Positions 18,407-27,661 of a stretch of 64,000 bases of DNA are shown piece after piece. Both the position numbers and the translations under genes were made by a program. The notes beneath the pieces are model-generated. The model was given only the letters and a program-made list of their open reading frames with translations, was not told the origin of the DNA and made no database searches. The first letter of the stretch is position 1; the number at the start of each line of letters is the position of its first letter. Origin of the DNA: Cystobacterineae bacterium (GTDB taxonomy: Bacteria; Myxococcota; Myxococcia; Myxococcales; Myxococcaceae); contig WRKR01000006.1 of assembly GCA_009782175.1 (NCBI GenBank), positions 17,915-81,914 of the forward strand, given 5' to 3'.

Positions 18407-18940
18407 ATGAGCCAAAAAGCATTGGATAGACTGCAACGTACCCTGCCTCAGGCCCTTGTTCAACGCTATGAAGACTTGAGCGGTGCACACTGGGCCATCA
18501 TCGCCAAAGAGTCCCTCATTCCTCTCCTGCGCTATGCCAAAGAGGAATTGGGCTTTCGCCTCTTCATCTCCATGGACGCCGTGGACAGGCTGCAGCTCCC
18601 TGTCAACAAACCTCGCTTTGAAGTGCTCTATTTCCTCTATTCCATAGAAGAAAATGAGCACCTGCGCCTCAAGGTGCTGGTGGACGAAGAGGCGCCTGTG
18701 GTGCCCAGCGCGCATGACGTTTTCCAGGGCGCCCTCTGGGCAGAGCGCAGCGTCTGGGACTTCTATGGCATCCGCTTTGAGGGGCATCCGGATTTGCGGC
18801 GCCTGTTCCTCTATGAGGAGTTTGAAGGACACCCCCTGCGCAAAGACTATCCCTTACGCGGACGCCAACCCCTGACGCCTGAGCGCCCCCATGGAATAGA
18901 AGAAGCTTTTTGTGGACCCGGCAGCAATCGCCCCGTTTAA
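18407..18940 (+). CDS. nuoC: NADH-quinone oxidoreductase subunit C
   Basis: Peripheral-arm subunit of respiratory complex I, contacting subunits B and D. The product is 177 residues. The 30-kDa-subunit signature is present: D-x-Y-G-I-R-F-E-G-H-P-D-L-R-R-L-F-L followed by G-H-P-L-R-K-D-Y-P-L. I start at ATG 18407 (MSQKAL) because a GAGGG site precedes it; the upstream frame is non-conserved in character. First gene of the cluster C-D-G-H-I, 15 bp before nuoD. Confidence 0.93.
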   Translation: MSQKALDRLQRTLPQALVQRYEDLSGAHWAIIAKESLIPLLRYAKEELGFRLFISMDAVDRLQLPVNKPRFEVLYFLYSIEENEHLRLKVLVDEEAPVVPSAHDVFQGALWAERSVWDFYGIRFEGHPDLRRLFLYEEFEGHPLRKDYPLRGRQPLTPERPHGIEEAFCGPGSNRPV

Positions 18941-18955
18941 ACACCCTTCAAGGAA

Positions 18956-20188
18956 ATGCTTATGGCCCCCCATGGCTTAGAGCCTCACGCCCACGACGAA
19001 AACCCTCTGGACACGGATTTTGGCATCCAACCCATGTTGGTCAACATGGGCCCCTCTCACCCCGCCACCCACGGCACCGTGCGCCTGAAAGTCGCCCTCC
19101 ACGGAGAAAACATTCAGGACTGCGATGTCGAAATTGGTTTCCTGCACCGGGGCTTTCAAAAGTCCTGCGAGAATGTCACCTGGGCGCAGTGCCTGCCTTA
19201 TACAGATCGCCTCAACTATGTCTCGCCGATGATGAATAACTTCGGCTTCCTCTCCGCCGTCGAAAAATTGGCCGGCATAGAAATTCCCGAGCGCGCTAAA
19301 TATATACGCGTCATCGGCGCTGAGCTGCACCGCATTCACGACCACTTGGTCGCCACCGCCGCCACCGCCATGGAAATTGGCGGCCTCACCGTCTTCCTCT
19401 ATGCCGTCGAAGCCCGCGAGCTCATTATGGAGCGCGTCACCGAGCTCACCGGCGCCCGCCTCACCACCTCCTATGGACGCATCGGCGGCCTCAACCGCGA
19501 CATTCCCGATGGTTGGAAAGACAAAGTCCTTCGCACGTTGGACTGCGTTCGCTCTGCCGCCAATGAAATTGATGGCCTCCTCACGCGAAACCGCATCTTC
19601 ATGGACCGCACCGTCGGCACAGGCTATTTGAGCCCCGAAGACGCCCTGGACTTTGGCTTCACAGGGCCTTGCCTTCGCGCCTGCGGCATTGGCCTCGACA
19701 TACGCAAGGCTCGCCCCTATTGGGCTTATCCTGAGTTGGACTTCGAGGTTCCCATCTTCCACGCCTGTGACAACTTCGACCGCTACCGCATCCGCATGGA
19801 GGAAATGTTTCAGTCCGACCGACTCATCCGCCAGGCCTTAGAGAAACTCCCCGGCGGCCCCGTCCTCATTGATGACTGGCGCTTTGCCCTGCCTCCCCAG
19901 GAAACGGTTTTAAGCAGCATTGAAGGCGCCATCGCCCACTTCAAACTCATTATGGAGGGCGCACAAATTCCGGCCGGAGAAGTATACCACGCCACCGAGT
20001 CTTCCAACGGAGAGCTCGGCTGGTATTTGCGCTCGGATGGCAGCGGCCGCCCCTATAAAGTCCACATCCGCGCCCCCGGCTTCCAAATCCTCTCGGCTTT
20101 GTCCAAAATGGTGAAGGGCAAGCTCCTGTCTGACCTTATCCCTACGTTTGATACCATCAATATGATTGGTGGTGAGGTGGAACAATGA
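18956..20188 (+). CDS. nuoD: NADH-quinone oxidoreductase subunit D
   Basis: The 49-kDa subunit of complex I, which forms the quinone pocket with subunit B. It has the usual length, 410 residues. Family motifs are clear: MGPSHPATHGTVR near the N-terminus (His of the quinone site), EIGFLHRGFQKSCE, R-I-H-D-H-L, and a C-terminal P-T-F-D-x-I-N-M-I-G-G-E-V-E-Q. An AAGGAA site precedes the start; a second in-frame ATG two codons later is equally possible. Its stop overlaps the nuoG start (ATGA), so translation is coupled. Confidence 0.95.
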   Translation: MLMAPHGLEPHAHDENPLDTDFGIQPMLVNMGPSHPATHGTVRLKVALHGENIQDCDVEIGFLHRGFQKSCENVTWAQCLPYTDRLNYVSPMMNNFGFLSAVEKLAGIEIPERAKYIRVIGAELHRIHDHLVATAATAMEIGGLTVFLYAVEARELIMERVTELTGARLTTSYGRIGGLNRDIPDGWKDKVLRTLDCVRSAANEIDGLLTRNRIFMDRTVGTGYLSPEDALDFGFTGPCLRACGIGLDIRKARPYWAYPELDFEVPIFHACDNFDRYRIRMEEMFQSDRLIRQALEKLPGGPVLIDDWRFALPPQETVLSSIEGAIAHFKLIMEGAQIPAGEVYHATESSNGELGWYLRSDGSGRPYKVHIRAPGFQILSALSKMVKGKLLSDLIPTFDTINMIGGEVEQ

Positions 20189-21900
20189 ATGACAACGCAA
20201 ACCCTAGGCCGTCGTCTGAAACCTCTCAGCCTTCGCCACCTCCTCCGCCTGCTCCTCAGACGCCACCCCCCCCAAAAAACCCGGGTATGGTGACGCTGAG
20301 CATTGACGGCAAAGAAGTCCTCGCTAAACCCGGTACCCCCATTATTGCCGCCGCACAGCAGGCAGGCATTGAAATTCCCCACTATTGCTATCACCCCAGG
20401 CTCTCCCTCTCGGCCAACTGCCGCATGTGCATGGTTGAAGCCTCTAACGCCCCCAAGCTGGTGCCCGCTTGCCAGGTGCCCGTTGCTGAAGGGCAAACAG
20501 TTAAAACCAACACGCCCAAAGTGAAGGAGCAGCAACGCGCTGTTTTGGAGTTTCTGCTGCTCAACCACCCCATAGACTGCCCCATTTGCGATCAGTCCGG
20601 TGAGTGCAAGCTGCAGGACTATTATTTCCGCTATAACCTGAAGCCCTCCCGCCTCTGGGGGCCCAAAGTCCAAAAAAACAAACGCAAAACCCTCGGCCCC
20701 ACCGTGCTCATCGACCAGGAGCGCTGTATACTCTGCACGCGCTGTGTACGCTTTATGGCCGAGGTGGCCAAGGAGCCTCAACTGGGCATTTTTGGGCGCG
20801 GCTCCCATGAGCGCGTCGACGTTTTTCCGGGTGCAAAGTTGGACTCCAACTATTCAGGCAACGTTGTGGAGCTTTGCCCTGTGGGCGCCTTGCTGAACCG
20901 GGACTTTCGCTTTAAAGCACGCGCCTGGTTCCTCTCGGCAGCTCCCTCCGTGTGCACCGCTTGCTCCCGGGGCTGCAATGTCTTCGCCGACCATATGAGA
21001 CAGGAGTGCTTTCGCTTTCGCCCCAGAGAAAATGAAGCCATTAACGCCGCGTGGATGTGTGATGCAGGACGAAAAAGCTATAGGTGGATAGGCGAAAACC
21101 GCTCCCTCACCACCATCTCCCAGGGAAAGCCCGTTCCCGTTGACGAAGCCCTCAATACCGCCGCCAGCCTCTTGCAAAAAGCCCAAGGCAGCATCGGCAT
21201 GCTCGTCTCCCCCGCCGCTTCCAATGAGGACTTGATGGCCGCCTTGGCCTTCGCCAGAGATGTGCTTAAAGTTAACACCGTCTTCTCCACGGGAAGGCCT
21301 CATGGAGCCGCCGACCACCTGCTCATGCTCGCCGACAAAAACCCCAACCGAAAAGCATTGGAATATGTGGCCAAAGCTTTGAGCATTGAAATAAAACCCT
21401 TCGAGTTATTCACCCCTTCCGCATTCCAAGCGGTTTGGGTGCTCGGCGGAGAAATGCCTGAAAGCGACATTGTCATGACGGCACGCCTCAAAACAGTCCC
21501 CACCATCGCCCAAGCTCAACACCTCAGCAACTGGGCCATAGAAAGCCAGGTTTTTTTGCCTGTAGCCTCACACCTCGAAACCGAATGCAGTATGACACAA
21601 CACGAAGGCATTATTCAGCGCTGCCGCCAAGCCTTCCTGCCCAAAGGCGACAGCGCGCCTCATTGGCTATGGGTGGTGCGCCTGGCTGATTTGTTGGGCG
21701 CCAAAATGGGCTGGTGTACGGCCAGGGATGTGTTTTCTGCCATTGCCCCTAGAATTCCGGAATTCGCAAGCTTTGATTGGGATGGGCAGGCACCCTCCAT
21801 ACAAGAGCGGCCCGGACTTCCATTGCCCGCCGCGGCAGATGGGCGACCTCCCGCTTATAGGCAGTTTGCTTGCTCTAGCGCACAAGGATTTTCACCATGA
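20185..21900 (+). CDS. nuoG: NADH-quinone oxidoreductase subunit G
   Basis: Iron-sulfur subunit of the complex I peripheral arm. After a Pro-rich N-terminal extension (residues about 10-32), a [2Fe-2S] ferredoxin domain shows Y-C-Y-H-P, N-C-R-M-C-M and P-A-C. Next come the NuoG His-Cys cluster site (D-C-P-I-C-D-Q-S-G-E-C) and two further clusters (R-C-I-L-C-T-R-C-V-R, V-E-L-C-P-V-G-A-L). The Fe4S4 region of the molybdopterin-like domain has C-T-A-C-S-R-G-C-N. At 571 residues it is shorter than the E. coli protein, so the molybdopterin-fold part is reduced. Both ends overlap neighbours by ATGA. The proline-rich N-terminus is unusual. Confidence 0.93.
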   Translation: MNDNANPRPSSETSQPSPPPPPAPQTPPPPKNPGMVTLSIDGKEVLAKPGTPIIAAAQQAGIEIPHYCYHPRLSLSANCRMCMVEASNAPKLVPACQVPVAEGQTVKTNTPKVKEQQRAVLEFLLLNHPIDCPICDQSGECKLQDYYFRYNLKPSRLWGPKVQKNKRKTLGPTVLIDQERCILCTRCVRFMAEVAKEPQLGIFGRGSHERVDVFPGAKLDSNYSGNVVELCPVGALLNRDFRFKARAWFLSAAPSVCTACSRGCNVFADHMRQECFRFRPRENEAINAAWMCDAGRKSYRWIGENRSLTTISQGKPVPVDEALNTAASLLQKAQGSIGMLVSPAASNEDLMAALAFARDVLKVNTVFSTGRPHGAADHLLMLADKNPNRKALEYVAKALSIEIKPFELFTPSAFQAVWVLGGEMPESDIVMTARLKTVPTIAQAQHLSNWAIESQVFLPVASHLETECSMTQHEGIIQRCRQAFLPKGDSAPHWLWVVRLADLLGAKMGWCTARDVFSAIAPRIPEFASFDWDGQAPSIQERPGLPLPAAADGRPPAYRQFACSSAQGFSP

Positions 21901-23246
21901 GAAGACTTCGCATTACTGTGGCCTTTGCCACCATTTTCGCAAGCCTCTTTGGCGGTATGGCCGCAGCCTATGCTTTGGGAGGTTGGCTGGAGTCCACCTG
22001 GTTTAAGGGCGCCAGCGCCTTAAGCAACCTCCTCATGCTGATGCTGGTTTTTGTCATGGTGTTTGCAACCTTGCTCGTCATGGCAGAGCGCAAGTGGAGC
22101 GCGTTGATGCAAAACCGCACAGGCCCCAACCGCGCACGCATCAACCTCCCGGGCCTGCGCAGCAGAAGCTTGGCGGGCCTCCCCTACCTCATTGCGGATA
22201 CTGTCAAAATGCTCGCCAAGGAGAGCTTCACCCCAAAGGCAGCCAACCGCTTCTTCTATGCCTTGGCCCCCATCCTCGCCTTTGGCCCTGTGTTTACGCT
22301 GTTTGCCGTCATCCCCGCGGGCCCCACCATCCCCGTTTTGGGGCATGAGGTGGCCATGGTGGTCGCCAACCCCAACTTCGGCCTCCTCTATATTTTTGCG
22401 CTGGCCTCGCTGGCCGTCTTCGGCGCCGCATTGGCCGGATGGGCTTCCAATAACAAATTCTCTTTGCTGGGCGCCATACGCGCCTGTGCGCAGATGATCA
22501 GCTATGAGATTGCACTCGGACTTTCCCTCGTCGGGCTGATGATGGCCTTCGCCTCCATTCAACTGGCTGGCCCCGCAGGCATTATGGAGCAACAATCCCA
22601 ATATTTGTGGAGTGCACAGCTGGGCGGCTTTGACGTGGGCATCCCCGCCTGGGGCATCCTCCTTCAACCCGTGGGCTTCCTGCTCTTCTTTGCGGCAGCT
22701 TTCGCTGAAACCAAAAGGCCTCCTTTTGATATGACAGAGTGTGAGTCCGAAATTATCGGCTATTTCGTCGAATATTCAGGCATGCGCTTTGGCATGTTTA
22801 TGATTGCAGAGTTTGTAGAAATTATTGTCTTCTCCGGCATTATTACGACCCTCTTTTTGGGGGGATACCATTTGCCTTTCGGCGGTGAGTGGTTTGCAAA
22901 GCTTGCCTTCTTCAAAGAGCACCCGTGGGTTTATGGCGCTACCATGGGCATGGTTTTCTGGCTCAAAGTGGTGGTTGTTACCTATATCCAAATGAACATC
23001 CGCTGGACTTTTGTACGCTTCCGGTATGACCAAATTCAAAAATTGGGTTGGAAAATCCTCATCCCCCTCGGAATAGTCAATATTTTTGTCACCGGCGCCC
23101 TCCTCTTGTGGGACAAAAACAGCTTGGGCCTCCTCGGGCTTATTGGCCTCTTTGAAATGGCCTTCATCCTCATCCTTATGCTCAGCTCTCCCAAGTCCTC
23201 CCTCTATAAGCCCCTCAAAGCAGAGCCGCTTCCCAGCCACCATTAA
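21897..23246 (+). CDS. nuoH: NADH-quinone oxidoreductase subunit H
   Basis: Membrane subunit of complex I at the junction with the peripheral arm, next to the quinone channel. The 449-residue protein has about eight to nine hydrophobic helices. It carries the family signatures: [17 protein letters not shown], and [20 protein letters not shown]. It is somewhat longer than many homologues because of the C-terminal segment after the last helix. The start overlaps the nuoG stop by ATGA. Confidence 0.95.
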   Translation: MRRLRITVAFATIFASLFGGMAAAYALGGWLESTWFKGASALSNLLMLMLVFVMVFATLLVMAERKWSALMQNRTGPNRARINLPGLRSRSLAGLPYLIADTVKMLAKESFTPKAANRFFYALAPILAFGPVFTLFAVIPAGPTIPVLGHEVAMVVANPNFGLLYIFALASLAVFGAALAGWASNNKFSLLGAIRACAQMISYEIALGLSLVGLMMAFASIQLAGPAGIMEQQSQYLWSAQLGGFDVGIPAWGILLQPVGFLLFFAAAFAETKRPPFDMTECESEIIGYFVEYSGMRFGMFMIAEFVEIIVFSGIITTLFLGGYHLPFGGEWFAKLAFFKEHPWVYGATMGMVFWLKVVVVTYIQMNIRWTFVRFRYDQIQKLGWKILIPLGIVNIFVTGALLLWDKNSLGLLGLIGLFEMAFILILMLSSPKSSLYKPLKAEPLPSHH

Positions 23247-23265
23247 ACTTTCAGAGCCTTTCGCC

Positions 23266-23946
23266 ATGAGCCATTCCGAAAACATGAGCCCCTCCGAATC
23301 CGAAAACAAAAAAAGCGCCTATGACTTTTGGGAGCGCCTATATGTCCCTGAGCTGGTGAAGGGCCTGGCCATTACGACAGGGCACTTCCTGCGAAACCTC
23401 TGGTCAGAGCATGACAAAAACCCCGAGGTTTTGGACCGCAAATCCAGAATGGTGACGGTTGAATACCCAGAGCAGTGCGTCCCCTATCCCCTGGGCTATA
23501 GAGGCATACACCGTCTCGTCCCGCGCGAAGACGGCAAGCCGCGCTGCGTGGCCTGCTATATGTGCGCCACCGCCTGTCCTTCTCAATGCATTTATATTGA
23601 GGCAGGCGAATACCCCTATGACGACGAGGAGGCAGCTTCGCGCGTCATTGAGAAATACCCTGCTGTCTTCGTTATTGACGAGTTGCGCTGCATCGTCTGC
23701 GGCCTGTGCGTCGAGGCCTGCCCCAAAGATGCCATTCGCATGGACCATGCAGAGCCCATGGGGAGCATTGCCAGGCAGCACACTCTTCCGGCATTGGAGC
23801 GCAAGCCTTTCATTTATGCCAAGGAGCGCTTGTTGGCGGGAGCGCCTGCTGTGCACGAGAGCGACCCGTGGCAGCACCGCAAAGCTTCCGAGGAGCCTGT
23901 GGGCATCCACAAAGAGGCGCATACCCGCATTGGTGAAAGCCATTAG
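23266..23946 (+). CDS. nuoI: NADH-quinone oxidoreductase subunit I
   Basis: Complex I subunit that carries two [4Fe-4S] clusters of the electron wire. The 226-residue product has two complete ferredoxin motifs, [12 protein letters not shown] and [12 protein letters not shown], separated by about 40 residues. The N-terminal amphipathic region ([11 protein letters not shown]) is typical. I chose ATG 23266; the upstream open frame runs inside nuoH. The C-terminal extension after the second cluster is longer than usual. No further nuo genes follow. The next gene is a Nudix hydrolase. Confidence 0.95.
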   Translation: MSHSENMSPSESENKKSAYDFWERLYVPELVKGLAITTGHFLRNLWSEHDKNPEVLDRKSRMVTVEYPEQCVPYPLGYRGIHRLVPREDGKPRCVACYMCATACPSQCIYIEAGEYPYDDEEAASRVIEKYPAVFVIDELRCIVCGLCVEACPKDAIRMDHAEPMGSIARQHTLPALERKPFIYAKERLLAGAPAVHESDPWQHRKASEEPVGIHKEAHTRIGESH

Positions 23947-23989
23947 CCCTTTGCGCAGAACATGGCAACGCATGGGAGAAGGGGCTTCC

Positions 23990-24514
23990 ATGCGCATGGG
24001 CGTATTCACTTTGCGACGCCAAGAGGTGAAAACAGAGCTGCCTGGTGGTTCGCACCCTCCAGCGCATATAACCGTAACCACCATTGAGGCGCCGGACTGG
24101 GTTAATGTTTTGGCATTTAACGCAGGGGGAGCTTGCCTGCTGGTACGCCAATTCCGCTTTGGCATTTGGGCCCCCACGCTTGAAGTCCCCGGGGGCACCG
24201 TTGATTGGGGCGAAACACCCGAGGAGGCCGCCCACCGTGAGCTCCTCGAAGAAACCGGCCACCAAGCAGGGCGTATGCTTGCCCTGGGGAAAATACAACC
24301 CAACCCTGCGGTGCAAGGCAACCACCTGCACTGCTATTTGGCCTTGGGCTGTCAGCAAATACACGAGGGGAGGCCGGATCCGCTCGAAGAAGTTATGCTT
24401 GAAACCTATGCCGCCTCGGAGCTTGCCCGCCTCGTCCAGGAAGGCCACATTCAAAATGCTCTGGTGCTCGCCACCTTGCACCTGGGCAAGCTGTCCGGAC
24501 ACATGCCTCCATAG
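23990..24514 (+). CDS. Nudix hydrolase, ADP-ribose-pyrophosphatase-like
   Basis: Predicted cytoplasmic hydrolase of nucleoside-diphosphate derivatives, 174 residues. The Nudix box is perfect: G-x5-E-x7-R-E-L-x-E-E-x-G (GTVDWGETPEEAAHRELLEETGH), about residues 72-94. The preceding L-L-V-R-Q-F-R-F-G-x-W and L-E-V-P-G-G are typical of the ADP-ribose and NDP-sugar pyrophosphatase branch. I start at ATG 23990, which has GAGAAGG about 7 bases upstream; ATGs at 23972 and 23996 are alternatives. It follows nuoI by 43 bp and may ride on the nuo transcript. Actual substrate is not determinable. Confidence 0.88.
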   Translation: MRMGVFTLRRQEVKTELPGGSHPPAHITVTTIEAPDWVNVLAFNAGGACLLVRQFRFGIWAPTLEVPGGTVDWGETPEEAAHRELLEETGHQAGRMLALGKIQPNPAVQGNHLHCYLALGCQQIHEGRPDPLEEVMLETYAASELARLVQEGHIQNALVLATLHLGKLSGHMPP

Positions 24515-24677
24515 CCAGGGCCTTCCTTTTCCCCTCCGTTTTTTTGGGGGTTGTTTTTTAACGCCCGCTGCACAGGCGAAAAAACGGTTTTAACCCTTCC
24601 CTGAAGTTTCAAGCAAGCTTTCCGGAGTTGCGGAAAGTTTCCCGGAGGTTTGCTTCCCGGAAGGTTGCGGGAGGGTT
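24515..24677. terminator. Convergent intergenic region with candidate hairpins
   Basis: This 160-bp gap lies between the rightward Nudix gene and the leftward hemB. It contains T-rich runs (gttttttt, ttgtttttt) close after G/C-rich segments at about 24530-24560, and a small tttccg/cggaaa hairpin near 24618-24635. It is likely to terminate transcription from both sides, but no single textbook stem plus T-run is decisive. Confidence 0.4.
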
Positions 24678-25655
24678 TCAGCTGTTGCCTCCCCCAAAAC
24701 ACCGGGCGGCATAGGAGACTATAAAATCCGCCCCGGCGCGGCGCATGGAAAGCAAAGTTTCCCTGCAAGCCGCCTCAAAATCCAACAGGCCCGCCTCTGC
24801 GGCTGCGCGCAGCATGGCCAGCTCTCCGGACACCTGGTAGGCCACCAGGGGCAAATGGCAAGCTTCGCGCGCATCTCTCATTAAGTCCAGGTTGCTGAGC
24901 GCGGGCTTTATCAGCAATGCATCGGCACCCTCCAGCACGTCCAACTCTATTTCTCGCAAAGCCTCCCGTCGGTTGGCCACAGGCTCCTGGTAGCTGCTGC
25001 GGTCCCCAAACCCAGGTGCACTGTCCGCCGCGTCCCTGAAGGGGCTATAAAATGCCGACTGCATTTTGACGGCATAGGAGAGAATGGCTACCTCATCCAA
25101 ATCGGCCCCGTCCAATGCTTCGCGCAAAGCCAATACGCGCCCATCCATCATATCACTCGGGGATACAAAATCCGCCCCGGCTTTGCCCCACCCCACAGCC
25201 ATTTCCGCCAGGCACTGAAGGCTTGAGTCATTGTCAATTTTCCCGCCTTTCACCAGGCCACAATGCCCATGCGAGAGGAAAGAGCACAGGCAGGTGTCCA
25301 CAAACAGCGGCATGGTCGGCGCATGTTTTTTGCACAACTCAATGGCACGCTGCGCAGGCGCCATCTGCTCCAAGAGGCGCGAGCCGTCAGCGCATTTAAA
25401 GCTGGGTACCGCAAACAACATGAGGCCGCCAACCCCCCTCTCTTCAAGCAAGCGAAGCTCCTCCAAAAGCTGGTCTGCACTCAGTTGCCACAGGCCATAG
25501 CCCTCTTTCACCTCGCGGCGAAAGCCCTCGCCTTCCACCACAAAATAGGGTTGCACGAGGTGGCGGCTTTCCAGGCTGCACTCCTGAAATAAACGGCGTA
25601 TCCCCACATGGCTTCGCAAACGGCGAAGGCGTGGCCCCAACATTTCTGGCTTCAT
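24678..25655 (-). CDS. hemB: Porphobilinogen synthase (delta-aminolevulinate dehydratase)
   Basis: Condenses two 5-aminolevulinate molecules to porphobilinogen, the second common step of heme synthesis. The 325-residue enzyme has the zinc-type active-site cysteine motif D-T-C-L-C-S-F-L-S-H-G-H-C-G. It also has the two active-site lysine regions (V-K-M-Q-S-A-F-Y-S-P-F-R-D-A and L-I-K-P-A-L-S-N-L-D) and the start P-R-L-R-R-L-R. It heads leftward beside hemD, divergent from the hemE operon, with a repeat fragment in the gap to hemD. Confidence 0.95.
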   Translation of the reverse strand: MKPEMLGPRLRRLRSHVGIRRLFQECSLESRHLVQPYFVVEGEGFRREVKEGYGLWQLSADQLLEELRLLEERGVGGLMLFAVPSFKCADGSRLLEQMAPAQRAIELCKKHAPTMPLFVDTCLCSFLSHGHCGLVKGGKIDNDSSLQCLAEMAVGWGKAGADFVSPSDMMDGRVLALREALDGADLDEVAILSYAVKMQSAFYSPFRDAADSAPGFGDRSSYQEPVANRREALREIELDVLEGADALLIKPALSNLDLMRDAREACHLPLVAYQVSGELAMLRAAAEAGLLDFEAACRETLLSMRRAGADFIVSYAARCFGGGNS

Positions 25656-25683
25656 CGCTGCTGTCTCCTTGTGCCACTGTCCT

Positions 25684-25735
25684 GCGTCAGGCTTTGTTTT
25701 TGTTCGACCTCATGCATGGGGCACTCCTTTCGCAA
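25684..25735. repeat. Fragment of the interspersed palindromic repeat
   Basis: The gap between hemB and hemD contains tttttgttcgacctcatgca followed by ggcactcc. This matches the internal part of other copies, where tttttgttcgggtcatgcac precedes ttaagtgcactccc. The palindrome core is degraded here and the ends are missing. Confidence 0.55.
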
Positions 25736-25743
25736 AGGGAGCC

Positions 25744-26529
25744 TCAACGGGAGGCCCCAAGGGCTGTGGGGGCTAAGTGCAATGCTTCTTTCATAAATGT
25801 ACCTTCCACAAAAGCGTCTATGTGCGTCCATAAGCTGGGCGAAGGCTCTCCAGCCTCTTTGTTGCCTTCCCAGGCGCGTAGTGTGGAGTTGCCCACGCAG
25901 GCCACCTCCACCACCACCGGGCTTTTTTCAAATGCAGCGCGCACCTCAAAAAAAGCTGCACAGGCCGAGGGGCTGCATAACAACAGGCAGGCCTTTTGGC
26001 CGTGCCACTGGGCCATGTGTTGCTCCAAACTCGGGGCCCTCACGGTGGAATAGGCCAGCACGCGGTGCACCTTCGTCAGCGCCCTCAGCTTTTGCATGGC
26101 CGCCGCTTGCTCCTCACCGGCGGCCCCGGCATCACTGCTGAGCCACACCAACTCGTCGCGCGGGTTTTGCGCGCTTAAGGCGTTGGCCATGTGCCTGGCC
26201 ATGTGCCGGGCACCCCCTGGCACCTCCACCGCCACGGGCACCCCCTTCGCTTTCAGCCATGCTGAAGTTTTGGGCGCCAAAGCCACCACCGAAAGCGTGG
26301 GCCAACGCTTGAGGCACTGGGGCCAAACACTTAAAAGGCACTGCGCTCCAAAAACACTCGTTATGAGAATGCTGACATGCGCCTCTGTCTCCGGCAAAAC
26401 AAAGGGCAAGGCCCTGCGGGCAATGCAGGGGAAAGCCTTTGCCGTGTGCCCCAGGGCGCGCAGGCGCTGTGCAAGCGCCTGCGAATCTTCCAAATCCCGG
26501 CCAATCAGCCATGGCAGCTCTTCAGCCAT
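25744..26529 (-). CDS. hemD: Uroporphyrinogen-III synthase
   Basis: Cyclises and inverts ring D of hydroxymethylbilane to give uroporphyrinogen III. The protein is about 261 residues from MAEEL. Sequence conservation is low, as in the whole family, but the pattern fits: an opening G-R-D-L-E-D-S-Q-A-L-A-Q-R-L, I-L-I-T-S-V-F-G-A-Q in the first lobe, then V-W-L-S-S-D-A-G, R-V-L-A-Y-S-T-V and L-L-L-C-S-P-S-A-C-A-A-F-F in the second, ending V-A-C-V-G-N-S-T-L-R-A. The open frame continues to 26622, but that would leave almost no promoter against the divergent hemE, so I prefer the internal ATG. Its position between hemB and hemE supports the call. Confidence 0.82.
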   Translation of the reverse strand: MAEELPWLIGRDLEDSQALAQRLRALGHTAKAFPCIARRALPFVLPETEAHVSILITSVFGAQCLLSVWPQCLKRWPTLSVVALAPKTSAWLKAKGVPVAVEVPGGARHMARHMANALSAQNPRDELVWLSSDAGAAGEEQAAAMQKLRALTKVHRVLAYSTVRAPSLEQHMAQWHGQKACLLLCSPSACAAFFEVRAAFEKSPVVVEVACVGNSTLRAWEGNKEAGEPSPSLWTHIDAFVEGTFMKEALHLAPTALGASR

Positions 26530-26620
26530 GGGCAAAGTGTGCCAAAACTTTTTTCCAAAAACCTCTGCCTGTGACACAGCTGTGACGAAACAGCAAGGCC
26601 CCTGGGGCAAACTGGCCCCC

Positions 26621-27661
26621 ATGAAACTGTCTTCTCGCGCCCGCCTCCTGAGCGCCCTTGAAGGGAAACCCGTCGACCGTCCCCCTGTCTGGCTTATGCG
26701 CCAAGCAGGCCGCTACCTCCCGGGTTACCAAAGCATTCGCCAAAAACACAGCTTCTGGGAGTTGTGCCACGCTCCTCAGCTGTGCACCCAGGCGGCCATG
26801 GAGCCTATGCAACGCTTCGCCCTGGACGCTGCCATCGTCTTCAGCGACATCCTCGTCATCCCCCAGGCCCTGGGCATGCACGTCAACTTCGACGGAAACC
26901 ATGGGCCCAAAATGACAAAGCCACTGAAAGAAGCTGCGGAGCTTGCAAGCTGGAATGTAGAAAAACTTCTGGAGGCTTTGGCCTTTGTGCCGGCGGCGGT
27001 GCGCCATTTGCGAGAGGCGCTGGGGGAGGAGCGCGGCCTTTTGGGTTTTGCGGGTGCGCCGTGGACTTTGCTGGCCTATATGTTGGAGGGGCATGCCGAC
27101 AAAAATTTTGCCGTTGCGCGCTCCATGCTGCATGCACAGCCCGAGTTTGCGCACAAAGCCATGGACATGCTGGCGGACATTCTCATGGCCTATTTGGAGG
27201 CACAATGCGAGGCCGGGGCCGACGCGGTGCAACTGTTTGACAGCTGGGGTGGCCTCTTAAATGCGGAGGATTATTCGCGCTTTGCCCTGCCTCCCATTCA
27301 AAAAGTGGCCAAGGCCCTCACCCACAAAAACCGCCGCCTCATTTTGTTTGTACGCGACGGGCAACACTTGCTTCCTTTGCTTGCAGACAGTGGCTGCCAG
27401 GGCATTTCCCTGGACTGGCGCATTCCGTTTGAGCAGGCCGCGGCGCAGCTGCCCAACCACTGCCTTCAGGGCAATGTGGACCCGGCCTTGCTTTTGGCCT
27501 CTCCCGAGGTGGTGCGCACAGAGACGCGAAAACTTTTGGCCGCCATGAAAGCGCGCGGCCACTTCCACCGCTGCATTGTCAACTTGGGCCACGGTATTTT
27601 TCCACAAACCCAACCCGAGTGCGTGCGTGCGCTCTGCGAGGAGGTTGCGCTTGCAGCCTAA
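26621..27661 (+). CDS. hemE: Uroporphyrinogen decarboxylase
   Basis: Removes four carboxyl groups from uroporphyrinogen III to give coproporphyrinogen III. The 346-residue protein has the expected length and signatures: P-V-W-L-M-R-Q-A-G-R-Y-L-P-G-Y with the substrate arginines, A-I-V-F-S-D-I-L-V-I-P-Q-A-L-G, the middle G-F-A-G-A-P-W-T-L, and C-terminal Q-G-N-V-D-P. I start at ATG 26621; the long upstream frame is antisense to hemD. First gene of the coupled rightward heme set, overlapping the next gene by 11 bases. Confidence 0.95.
   Translation: MKLSSRARLLSALEGKPVDRPPVWLMRQAGRYLPGYQSIRQKHSFWELCHAPQLCTQAAMEPMQRFALDAAIVFSDILVIPQALGMHVNFDGNHGPKMTKPLKEAAELASWNVEKLLEALAFVPAAVRHLREALGEERGLLGFAGAPWTLLAYMLEGHADKNFAVARSMLHAQPEFAHKAMDMLADILMAYLEAQCEAGADAVQLFDSWGGLLNAEDYSRFALPPIQKVAKALTHKNRRLILFVRDGQHLLPLLADSGCQGISLDWRIPFEQAAAQLPNHCLQGNVDPALLLASPEVVRTETRKLLAAMKARGHFHRCIVNLGHGIFPQTQPECVRALCEEVALAA

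Noticed and set aside
18977..20808. Long leftward frames antisense to nuoD and nuoG (261 and 251 codons)
   Set aside because: They mirror highly conserved complex I genes and have Gly/Ala-biased sequence without family features; shadows of codon bias.
25744..26600. Rightward frame upstream of hemE (from 26096) as part of hemE
   Set aside because: It is antisense to hemD; conserved hemE sequence begins at ATG 26621.
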